From Methylococcaceae bacterium (GTDB lineage Bacteria > Pseudomonadota > Gammaproteobacteria > Methylococcales > Methylomonadaceae), in the NCBI GenBank assembly GCA_005779525.1, contig SXIZ01000126.1:1-5780 (forward strand): a DNA stretch of 5,780 bases, written 5' to 3'. A program made the position numbers and the translations under genes. Under the pieces are notes generated by a model that saw only the letters and a program-made list of their open reading frames with translations, was not told the DNA's origin and made no database searches. This document shows positions 1 through 5,500 of the stretch, piece by piece (position 1 is the stretch's first letter; every line of letters begins with the position of its first letter).

Positions 1-207
1 ACCTTGCCAAATATTCAGTGTTTCTAACGTTGCTACTGTACCTGCAGCCAACGCCAATGCGCGATCACCCGCCTCAGATTGGAAGCGTTCTTGGCGCGTA
101 TTACTTTCTATTAGCGCAATTTTTAAACCGCTGTCGGCAAGTGCTAAAGCTAAACAGCCGCCTGCCAACCCGCCCCCTACTATAATGACATCATAATCAG
201 TCTGCAT
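1..207 (-). CDS. ubiH: UbiH-type FAD-dependent ubiquinone biosynthesis hydroxylase, N-terminal part (runs off left edge)
   Basis: Only the first 69 codons are present. The protein opens with a beta strand and the Rossmann dinucleotide-binding motif GGGLAG (residues 11-16), followed by the acidic residue E34 in ALIE that in this fold contacts the FAD ribose. It then has DRALALAAGT (48-57), a block typical of the UbiH/UbiF/VisC flavin monooxygenase family. Family members hydroxylate the aromatic ring of ubiquinone precursors as part of a membrane-associated Ubi complex. The paralogues UbiH, UbiI and UbiF are alike at the N terminus, so UbiH is chosen partly because the gene directly follows pepP, as in E. 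coli. The ATG (205-207) shares one base with the pepP stop codon (TAATG), and a CAGG lies 7 bases upstream, so translation is probably coupled. The substrate-binding half is outside the window. Confidence 0.88.
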   Translation of the reverse strand, partial: MQTDYDVIIVGGGLAGGCLALALADSGLKIALIESNTRQERFQSEAGDRALALAAGTVATLETLNIWQG

Positions 208-1529
208 TAGTTGGCCTGCATCAATGCTTCGATATCCGCAACAGTTTTGGGAACCCCGGCGGTTAAAATCTCATAACCCTCTGCGGTGACTAAGACATCA
301 TCTTCAATGCGTATCCCAATCCCACGCCATTTTTTGTCAACCTCTTCGCAATCAACAGGCACATAAATCCCAGGTTCTACGGTCAGCACCATTCCCGCTT
401 CGAGTATCCGCCATTCATTGTTAAGTTTGTAATTGCCAACATCGTGCACATCCATACCCAACCAATGTCCAATGCGATGCATAAAAAAGGCTTTGTATTT
501 TTCATCTTTGATTAATTTGCTCACTTTGCCTTTGAGCAAGCCTAAATCGACCAAACCTTTAGTAATGACTTCAACTGCGGCGTCGTGGGACAAATTCCAG
601 GGCAGCCCGGGTTTAACTTGGGCAATCGCCGCTAATTGGGCATCTAAGACTAATTGATATAGTTGGCGTTGCGGCTCAGAAAATTTTCCAGAAACTGGAT
701 AAGTGCGGGTAATATCTGCCGCATAATGATCACATTCGCCACCAGCATCAACTAGCAATAAATCCCCGGCTTTTAACTTATCTTTATTCTCCGTGTAATG
801 CAGTACACAGGCGTTTGAGCCTGTCGCAACTATTGAGGGGTAAGCGACGGCGCGTAAGCCGTTTTGCATCAGCGTATGCACAATATCGGCTTCGATTTGA
901 TATTCATACACCCCGGCTTTAGCCATTTTCATCGCGCTTACATGGGCTTGTGCGCTGATTTCTGCAGCACGGCGCATTAAGGAAAGCTCCGCGTCAGATT
1001 TGAATAAGCGCATTTCATGCAACAGGTGCTCTAATGAGACCAATTCATTTGGTGCGACCACACCGCTTCTAGACTGGCCACGAATATCATTTAACCAGAG
1101 CAGTAAATTATGATCTAAATCGGTATTGCGCCCCATGGGATAAAATACCTTACCTTTGTTTTCTAACAGCCCCGGTAAAATATCATCTAAATCCGCAATC
1201 GGAAACGCATCATCTGCCGCAAACTGCCGGGTAGCACCTTCTAAACCCGCATGCGCACCTTCCCAAAGCGCTTTTTTAGGATCGAACTCGCGACAAAACA
1301 AAATATATTCACCCTGCTTACGACCAGGGATAAACACTGCTAACGCTTCCGGCTCATTAAACCCGGTCAAATAATAAAAATCGCTATCTTGCCGAAATGG
1401 ATAATGCACATCGCGGTTACGAATACTACTATCTGCACTGGCAATAATTGCAATATTACCGACGCCGATATACTGCATCAGCTGTTTGCGGCGTTTCTTA
1501 AATTCACTTTGTTTCATGACATTATCCAT
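207..1529 (-). CDS. pepP: Xaa-Pro aminopeptidase (aminopeptidase P II)
   Basis: A 440-residue protein, close to the 441 residues of E. coli PepP. It is a cytoplasmic dinuclear metallopeptidase that removes an N-terminal residue preceding proline. The N-terminal domain (about 1-170) carries the family block with YPFRQDSDFYYLTGF at 43-57. The C-terminal pita-bread domain holds the expected metal ligands D261 and D272 (VDAG, ADITRTY), H355 (HRIGHWLG), E385 (TVEPG) and E409 (GIRIED). The supporting active-site residues H244 (LHYTEN), H351, H362 (VHDVG) and R407 are also present, so the enzyme looks intact and active. The ATG at 1527-1529 overlaps the ygfB stop codon by one base and has no clear Shine-Dalgarno, which suggests translational coupling. 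An alternative in-frame Met lies at residue 5 (1515-1517) and also lacks a good ribosome binding site. It is the second gene of the ygfB-pepP-ubiH operon. Confidence 0.97.
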   Translation of the reverse strand: MDNVMKQSEFKKRRKQLMQYIGVGNIAIIASADSSIRNRDVHYPFRQDSDFYYLTGFNEPEALAVFIPGRKQGEYILFCREFDPKKALWEGAHAGLEGATRQFAADDAFPIADLDDILPGLLENKGKVFYPMGRNTDLDHNLLLWLNDIRGQSRSGVVAPNELVSLEHLLHEMRLFKSDAELSLMRRAAEISAQAHVSAMKMAKAGVYEYQIEADIVHTLMQNGLRAVAYPSIVATGSNACVLHYTENKDKLKAGDLLLVDAGGECDHYAADITRTYPVSGKFSEPQRQLYQLVLDAQLAAIAQVKPGLPWNLSHDAAVEVITKGLVDLGLLKGKVSKLIKDEKYKAFFMHRIGHWLGMDVHDVGNYKLNNEWRILEAGMVLTVEPGIYVPVDCEEVDKKWRGIGIRIEDDVLVTAEGYEILTAGVPKTVADIEALMQAN

Positions 1530-2050
1530 TAATGCGTCTGTGCAGCATCACCACGTAAATCGTCACGCAGCAATAATACTGCAGCGCGTAAATATTCAAT
1601 AATTTCAACTAAAGCTTGCTCGTCTTCTTCATCGTGCACCTGGGTATCGATTTTAGTAAACTCAACCACGTCTTTTAAAATCTCGCCGCTATTGCCTGGC
1701 CAAGTCGACGCTGAATGCCCATAACCAATACCAAACAAGAACCCTTGACACCAATGACAAAGCGCTTCGGCTTGTTCCGTGAGTAAAGTATCTTCATCAT
1801 CCGGTAACAACAAATCAAATTCAAAGCTGTCTGAACTTAATACCTGACAGGTTTTTTTAAATAGGCCATCAAGCAGTGCGTATTCCTCCGGGGAAACCTC
1901 GGTATTGGCCTGAAACAATTCCTTGGCCCATTGCGTAGCATCCAGGCGCTCATCGATACACAACATTCCGGTGGCGATTCCGTGGGCTTCTGCAGCATTA
2001 ACCTCCGCATCATGACGAACCAAAATTTCGTCTATGCTGGAATACATCAT
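1529..2050 (-). CDS. ygfB: UPF0149 family protein YgfB
   Basis: A small, acidic, mostly helical protein of 173 residues from the chosen start. Family features are AHGIATGML near the N terminus, LLPDD in the middle, WCQGFLFGIGYG (about 100-111) and a C-terminal DEEDEQALVEIIEYLRAAV segment. This matches the UPF0149/YgfB family, found upstream of pepP in gammaproteobacteria. Its biochemical function is not settled. In Pseudomonas aeruginosa YgfB has been linked to beta-lactam resistance by opposing the AlpA-dependent expression of ampDh3, but that role cannot be assumed here. The longest frame begins with a GTG at 2054-2056, but an AGGA sits only 2 bases from it and 8 bases from the ATG at 2048-2050, so the ATG is preferred. 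Another ATG follows immediately (2045-2047). It is the first gene of the leftward operon and its stop overlaps the pepP start. Confidence 0.93.
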   Translation of the reverse strand: MMYSSIDEILVRHDAEVNAAEAHGIATGMLCIDERLDATQWAKELFQANTEVSPEEYALLDGLFKKTCQVLSSDSFEFDLLLPDDEDTLLTEQAEALCHWCQGFLFGIGYGHSASTWPGNSGEILKDVVEFTKIDTQVHDEEDEQALVEIIEYLRAAVLLLRDDLRGDAAQTH

Positions 2051-2241
2051 ATTCACTTTCCTACCAACTAATAATTTCAGAAAAGAAAAAAGCTTATGCT
2101 AACATTTACCATAAATTCACAGTCAGACCGCCAGATCACATAGGAAATAACGCGTTTCTAACTACAAGTCCTATGTGTTAGCTTATTTTTTCATTACAAT
2201 AACAAAAATATCACACTAAACCTAATACGCAAACATTCACC
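2051..2241. promoter_or_regulatory. Divergent intergenic region between ygfB and the zapA operon
   Basis: This AT-rich region must hold the promoters for both directions. For the rightward transcript the best -10 candidate is TACAAT at 2195-2200, without a good -35 at the right distance. It would give a leader of roughly 35 bases. No clear sigma70 pair was found leftwards. Two inverted repeats stand out: CACATAGGA (2137-2145) with TCCTATGTG (2169-2177), perfect over 9 bases with a 23-base gap, and GCTAACA (2098-2104) with TGTTAGC (2176-2182). The second pair is flanked outward on both sides by A/T runs (GAAAAAA at 2085-2091, TTTTTTC at 2186-2192). The promoter and operator roles are inference. 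Confidence 0.5.
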
Positions 2242-2469
2242 ATGACCGAACCCGATCAAAATCAGTCGCTGGAGTTAAGAGATCTGGAAATTAAACTGGA
2301 TCAACTTATTGCTGAATACGCTGCCACCAAACAAGAAAATCAGTCTTTAAAACTCAAACAAGATGAGTTACTACAAGAAAAAGCCAAACTTTTGGAAAAA
2401 ACTAATCTTGCCCGGACTCGGGTTGAAACGATGATAGCACGCTTAAAAGCCATGGAGCATGGGGCATGA
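2242..2469 (+). CDS. Small coiled-coil protein, TIGR02449 family
   Basis: A 75-residue, charged protein. From about residue 8 to 70 it is almost entirely helix-forming, with leucine/isoleucine heptad spacing (LELRDLEIKLDQLIAEY, then repeated K/E/Q/L), so it should form a coiled coil. There is no signal peptide and no membrane segment. It fits the small TIGR02449 family of gammaproteobacteria, which lies directly upstream of zapA in Pseudomonas and relatives. A ZapB-like structural role in division is plausible from its shape and its neighbour but is inference only. Its stop codon overlaps the zapA start (ATGA), so the two should be translated together. No good Shine-Dalgarno precedes the ATG, and no other in-frame start fits better. 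Confidence 0.85.
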   Translation: MTEPDQNQSLELRDLEIKLDQLIAEYAATKQENQSLKLKQDELLQEKAKLLEKTNLARTRVETMIARLKAMEHGA

Positions 2470-2801
2470 GTAAAAAGTCAGAAATCGTTAGCGTAACGAT
2501 TTTAAACAAGGAATACAAAATTGCCTGCCCACCCGAAGAGCAACAAACCTTACTCAATACCGCGCATTTACTGCATGCCAAAATGCGCAAATTACACGAT
2601 TCCGGCAAGGTCACAGGGACTGATCGTGTTGCAGTCATGGCGGCACTCAATTTAGCGCATGAACTGGAAATGGCGAAACCCATCGCTAAATCTTACTCAA
2701 ACACAGCAGTAGCCCCTCAAAGCACCCCATCTGCAGATGATATTACCCAAAAGCTTATCGATTTAAGGCATAAAATAGAAAATGCTCTTGAAAGTTTTTA
2801 A
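2466..2801 (+). CDS. zapA: Cell division protein ZapA
   Basis: A 111-residue protein of typical ZapA length. The N-terminal globular part (about 6-65) shows the family pattern: the strand-turn VSVTILNKEYKIACPPEEQ (8-26), the helix with LLNTAHLLHAKM, and the signature GKVTGTDRVAVMAALNLAHEL (48-67). A linker rich in Ala, Pro and Ser (about 76-90) leads into a C-terminal coiled-coil helix (91-111). ZapA is a cytoplasmic protein that binds FtsZ, cross-links its filaments and stabilises the Z ring, often together with ZapB. The start overlaps the upstream stop by four bases (ATGA), and GGAG at 2454-2457 gives a well-spaced ribosome binding site. The 3' end of the gene contains the likely -35 element of the 6S RNA promoter. 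Confidence 0.95.
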   Translation: MSKKSEIVSVTILNKEYKIACPPEEQQTLLNTAHLLHAKMRKLHDSGKVTGTDRVAVMAALNLAHELEMAKPIAKSYSNTAVAPQSTPSADDITQKLIDLRHKIENALESF

Positions 2802-2814
2802 ATTGCGGTAAACT
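2788..2814 (+). promoter_or_regulatory. Likely sigma70 promoter of the 6S RNA gene
   Basis: TTGAAA at 2788-2793 (five of six consensus bases) lies inside the last codons of zapA. It is followed after 15 bases by TAAACT at 2809-2814 as a possible -10. This would start transcription near 2821-2823, exactly where the 6S closing stem begins. The spacing is shorter than the ideal 17, and an overlapping TGTATA (2814-2819) is an alternative -10. Confidence 0.5.
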
Positions 2815-2821
2815 GTATACC

Positions 2822-3002
2822 AGTATCTCCTGCAGCGTTCGAGTTTGGGCTGGGTGTTTCCTGAACCTATATTACCCCCGGGAGCCTTGTTTGTTACTGG
2901 TGCGCAGGCCCGTTTGACGGGAAGCCTGATGTAACATGTTGGTTCCCACTTGAACCATCGGTTCAAGGACGAAAGCCCATCACGGCGCAGGCGGGAGATA
3001 CA
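2822..3002 (+). ncRNA. ssrS: 6S RNA
   Basis: 6S RNA mimics an open promoter, binds the sigma70 RNA polymerase holoenzyme and lowers its activity in stationary phase. The sequence shows the expected architecture over about 180 bases. A closing stem pairs 2823-2833 with 2991-3001 (ten Watson-Crick pairs and one G-U). A second helix pairs TGGGCT (2846-2851) with AGCCCA (2974-2979). The terminal stem has CAGGC (2905-2909) with GCCTG (2924-2928), continued by CCG with CGG. The conserved small hairpin CTTGAACC-ATC-GGTTCAAG lies at 2949-2967 and is nearly the same as in E. coli. The segment CCTGAACCTATATT (2860-2873) aligns with the E. coli pRNA template CCUGAGCCGAUAUU, predicting that pRNA synthesis starts at the base at 2870 and reads leftwards. 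The position right after zapA is the conserved one. Exact 5' and 3' ends are estimates. Confidence 0.95.
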
Positions 3003-3033
3003 ATCACTTCTTCAGACTTCTCTGCTAAAGCCC

Positions 3034-3492
3034 ATGAATTACTGGTTAATGAAAACCGAACCTTCTGAATTTGGCATTGATGATTTAATACTTCGACCCA
3101 ATCAAACAGAACCTTGGGATGGTGTCAGAAATTATCAAGCCAGAAATATGCTGCGTGATGCCATGCAAGTGGGTGATCAAGTATTCTTTTACCATTCAAA
3201 TTGCGAAATCCCAGGGATAGTGGGTATTGCCGAAATCGTTAAAGCGGGTTACCCAGACGATAATGCCTTTGAACCCAATGACAAGCACTACGACCCCAAA
3301 AGCACCCCGGAAAAGCCGATCTGGTCTAAAGTTGACGTCAAGTTTGTGCAAAAATTTGCTCGTACCCTCAGCCTCAAAGAATTGAAAGCGCATCCCGCAT
3401 TACAAGAATTAGCTTTAGTGCGTCGTGGTAATCGCTTGTCAATCAATCCGGTTAGCCCTGAACAATGGGCGGTGATTTTAAGTCTTGAGTAA
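3034..3492 (+). CDS. EVE domain-containing protein (PUA-like fold)
   Basis: A 152-residue single-domain protein of the usual length for bacterial EVE proteins (related to thymocyte nuclear protein 1). Visible motifs are MNYWLMKTEPSEF at the start, WDGVRNYQARN (28-38), GDQVFFYHSN (47-56), the strand GIVGIAEIVK (61-70), W97 in the PIW.KVDVKF segment, and ALVRRGNRLSINPVSPEQW (127-145). EVE domains have a PUA-like fold with a pocket thought to bind modified bases in DNA or RNA. The target here is unknown. The frame is open upstream to a TTG at 2950, but that would place 28 codons inside the 6S RNA. The family begins with MNYWLMK, so the ATG at 3034 is chosen although its ribosome binding site is weak. 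It lies about 30 bases behind ssrS with no terminator between, so co-transcription with 6S RNA is likely. Confidence 0.93.
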   Translation: MNYWLMKTEPSEFGIDDLILRPNQTEPWDGVRNYQARNMLRDAMQVGDQVFFYHSNCEIPGIVGIAEIVKAGYPDDNAFEPNDKHYDPKSTPEKPIWSKVDVKFVQKFARTLSLKELKAHPALQELALVRRGNRLSINPVSPEQWAVILSLE

Positions 3493-3506
3493 GACTTACC
3501 CATTTT
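3479..3506 (+). terminator. Possible hairpin terminator overlapping the EVE gene stop codon
   Basis: TAAGTCTT (3479-3486) and AAGACTTA (3491-3498) form a perfect 8-base-pair stem with loop GAGT. The stem spans the TAA stop codon of the EVE gene. Only four T (3503-3506) follow, after CCCA, so this is at best a weak intrinsic terminator. It may instead protect the 3' end of the transcript. Confidence 0.35.
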
Positions 3507-3657
3507 GGATCGCTACTCAATTAATGCTATCCATGTTGCAATACCCCCCTTCAATCACTCACACTATTCATTAATCGCATAGAACTCTGATCACAAAGTT
3601 TTTTGATCAATATTCCCCGGATTTAGATTGATTAGGCTAAGATATCTAAGCAACACA

Positions 3658-3686
3658 TTGACTTCCGTCTAGTCAGCGGTTATGTG
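3658..3686 (+). promoter_or_regulatory. Candidate recA promoter (no LexA box seen)
   Basis: TTGACT at 3658-3663 is a strong -35 candidate. Seventeen bases later TATGTG (3681-3686) is a poor but correctly spaced -10, and GATAAT (3686-3691) is a better hexamer but 22 bases away. Transcription would start near 3693 and leave a leader of about 50 bases. No CTG-N10-CAG palindrome occurs anywhere in 3493-3745. The rest of this 253-base gap holds TGATCA twice (3588-3593, 3604-3609) and a TTAGAT/ATCTAA inverted repeat (3623-3628, 3644-3649) just upstream of the -35. Confidence 0.4.
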
Positions 3687-3745
3687 ATAATGTTCTCATT
3701 TTTCAAGCTGTATTAATTCCTACTGATTACCACAAAGGCACACTT

Positions 3746-4822
3746 ATGGACGAAAACAAAAAGAAAGCGCTTGGCGCGGCTTTGATGCAAATTGAAAAGC
3801 AATTTGGCAAAGGCTCAGTGATGCGTATGGGCGACGTTGCGGCGGCACGGGATATTGATGTGGTATCAACTGGGTCTTTAAGTTTAGATATTGCTTTAGG
3901 CTGTGGTGGCTTACCGCGCGGTCGGATCGTAGAAATCTACGGCCCTGAATCCTCTGGAAAAACTACGCTCACCTTGTCTGTGATCGCGCAAATGCAAAAA
4001 TTAGGCGGCACCGCAGCATTTGTCGACGCTGAACATGCCCTGGACCCAAGCTATGCGGAAAAAATTGGGGTAAATGTAGATGAATTGCTGGTTTCCCAAC
4101 CGGATACTGGCGAACAAGCCTTAGAAATTACTGACATGTTGGTGCGTTCTGGTGCAGTAGACATTGTGGTGATTGACTCGGTTGCCGCGTTGACCCCCAA
4201 AGCTGAAATCGAAGGCGATATGGGCGCTTCGCACATGGGCTTACAAGCACGATTGATGTCGCAAGCCCTACGAAAACTGACTGCCAACATTAAACGCGCC
4301 AATACTCTGGTTATATTTATTAACCAAATCCGAATGAAAATCGGGGTCATGTTTGGCAACCCCGAAACGACCACTGGTGGAAACGCGCTAAAATTCTATG
4401 CCTCAGTTCGGCTAGATATTCGCCGTATTGGTTCAATTAAAAAAGGCGAAGAAGTCATTGGTAACGATACTCGCGTTAAAGTCGTCAAAAACAAAGTAGC
4501 GCCCCCTTTCAAAGAAGCACAGTTTGAAATTTTATATGGTGAAGGCGTGTGCTTTTTAGGCGAACTGATTGACCTCGGCGCTAAATATGGCTTCGTCCAA
4601 AAAGCGGGTTCTTGGTACAGTTACGGCGATGAAAAAATTGGTCAAGGTAAAGATAATGCGCGCGCCTTTTTAAAAGAACACCCAGAAAAAGCGCTAGATT
4701 TAGAAGCTAAAATTCGCGCTCAAGTCTTTGCTAACAAAGATGCATTATTAGCTGCAAGTGAAGGTCTTGCTTACGCACAAACTGATGATGAAGACTTTGA
4801 TCCGGTTGATCTCAGCGAGTAA
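3746..4822 (+). CDS. recA: Recombinase RecA
   Basis: A full-length, 358-residue RecA, the ATP-dependent strand-exchange protein of homologous recombination, which also acts as co-protease for LexA-like repressors where these exist. All key parts are present at E. coli-like numbering: Walker A GPESSGKT (66-73), catalytic E96 in VDAEHALD, Walker B with D144 (VVIDS), DNA-binding loop L1 around EGDMGASHMG (156-165), switch residue Q194 in FINQIRMK, and loop L2 with F203 (FGNPETTTGG). The subunit-interface ATP-site residues K248 and K250 (VVKNKVAPPF) and the YSYGDEKIGQG segment also match. The tail is acidic (DDEDFD...DLSE), as expected for the C-terminal regulatory region. AAAGG at 3734-3738 is a well-spaced ribosome binding site for the ATG. 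recX starts 12-15 bases after the stop, so both should be on one transcript. Confidence 0.99.
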   Translation: MDENKKKALGAALMQIEKQFGKGSVMRMGDVAAARDIDVVSTGSLSLDIALGCGGLPRGRIVEIYGPESSGKTTLTLSVIAQMQKLGGTAAFVDAEHALDPSYAEKIGVNVDELLVSQPDTGEQALEITDMLVRSGAVDIVVIDSVAALTPKAEIEGDMGASHMGLQARLMSQALRKLTANIKRANTLVIFINQIRMKIGVMFGNPETTTGGNALKFYASVRLDIRRIGSIKKGEEVIGNDTRVKVVKNKVAPPFKEAQFEILYGEGVCFLGELIDLGAKYGFVQKAGSWYSYGDEKIGQGKDNARAFLKEHPEKALDLEAKIRAQVFANKDALLAASEGLAYAQTDDEDFDPVDLSE

Positions 4823-4837
4823 ATTGCAGGGTAAATG

Positions 4838-5308
4838 ATGGATGCGGAGCAGCTCACTGAGAGCGCACTTAAAGAACAGTGTATTCGGTTATTAGCGCTC
4901 CGTGAACATAGCCAGCAAGAGCTCATAGTCAAGTTACAACGCCGTGGTTTTAGTAAAAATCAGATTCAACCCGTGTTAACTGAACTCCAAACCGCTGGCT
5001 GGCAGAATGATCAGCGCTATGCAGAGTGTTATGCTCGACAACGTTTAGGCAATGGCTTTGGTTGGCAGCGGGTGGCTTATGAACTCAGGCTTCGAGGAAT
5101 TACAGATGCCGATATCAGTTATGTAAAAGCTGAATTTGCTGAGCTCGATAGCCAAGAATCACTCGTGCAACTGTACGAAAAAAAATATGGAACTGACGTG
5201 GTCACATCACGTCAAGAATGGGCAAAGCGGATGCGTTTTTTATTGCAACGAGGCTTTTCAAGCAGTATGTTAAAAGCTTTGGACAAATTCAAACCCGCAA
5301 CAATGTAA
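4838..5308 (+). CDS. recX: Regulatory protein RecX
   Basis: A 156-residue RecX, in the usual size range. It is built of tandem three-helix repeats. The signatures are LLALREHSQQEL (19-30), LQRRGF, the WQNDQRYAECYARQR block (56-70), GNGFGWQRVAYELRLRGI (72-89) and a last repeat with FLLQRGFSSSML (135-146), numbered from the upstream Met at 4835. RecX binds in the groove of RecA filaments and limits their growth and ATP hydrolysis. Two ATG codons stand side by side at 4835 and 4838. AGGG at 4828-4831 is 3 bases from the first and 6 from the second, so the second is slightly preferred. The gap to recA is too short for a separate promoter or a clear terminator, so expression should depend on readthrough from recA. 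Confidence 0.95.
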   Translation: MDAEQLTESALKEQCIRLLALREHSQQELIVKLQRRGFSKNQIQPVLTELQTAGWQNDQRYAECYARQRLGNGFGWQRVAYELRLRGITDADISYVKAEFAELDSQESLVQLYEKKYGTDVVTSRQEWAKRMRFLLQRGFSSSMLKALDKFKPATM

Positions 5309-5500
5309 ACTCAACGATAATTTGCATAATCTGTCTAGGTCTGCTAGTTTTAGTGGCTTATGGCTTAAATTAAGGCTAGCGTTACCCGCTAACAGCAGTT
5401 TATTTATCGGGAATCTGTTTTGGTATTCCTAAATACGCATAACAGATATTGAGATTTCAGTTTATTTGAGAAAATTACTTCTAAAGTTATGATAAAAAAA
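5309..5500 (+). promoter_or_regulatory. recX-alaS intergenic region
   Basis: No gene is seen here. CATAAT at 5325-5330 is a possible -10 element, but no matching -35 lies at normal distance. TAGCG and CGCTA around 5375-5390 can form a short stem, but no T-run follows, so no convincing terminator closes the recA-recX transcript. ATCTGTT (5413-5419) and AACAGAT (5441-5447) form a perfect 7-base inverted repeat with a 21-base gap, about 55 bases before alaS. The alaS promoter should lie in this region, but I cannot place it. Confidence 0.35.

Noticed and set aside
2402..2683. A 93-codon minus-strand open frame
   Set aside because: It is antisense to zapA and the upstream coiled-coil gene, both of which show clear family features.
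2763..2966. A 67-codon minus-strand open frame
   Set aside because: It covers the 6S RNA and the end of zapA, has no recognisable family or ribosome binding site, and is explained by the RNA gene.
2950..3033. A 28-codon in-frame extension of the EVE gene from a TTG start
   Set aside because: It lies largely within the 6S RNA 3' half, and its predicted residues do not resemble an EVE N terminus, which begins at MNYWLMK.
3708..3725. CTGTATTAATTCCTACTG as a possible LexA box before recA
   Set aside because: The right half does not match: after CTG and ten bases the sequence is TAC, not CAG, so it is not a LexA palindrome.
4051..4374. A 107-codon minus-strand open frame inside recA
   Set aside because: It is antisense to strongly conserved recA codons and is a shadow frame.
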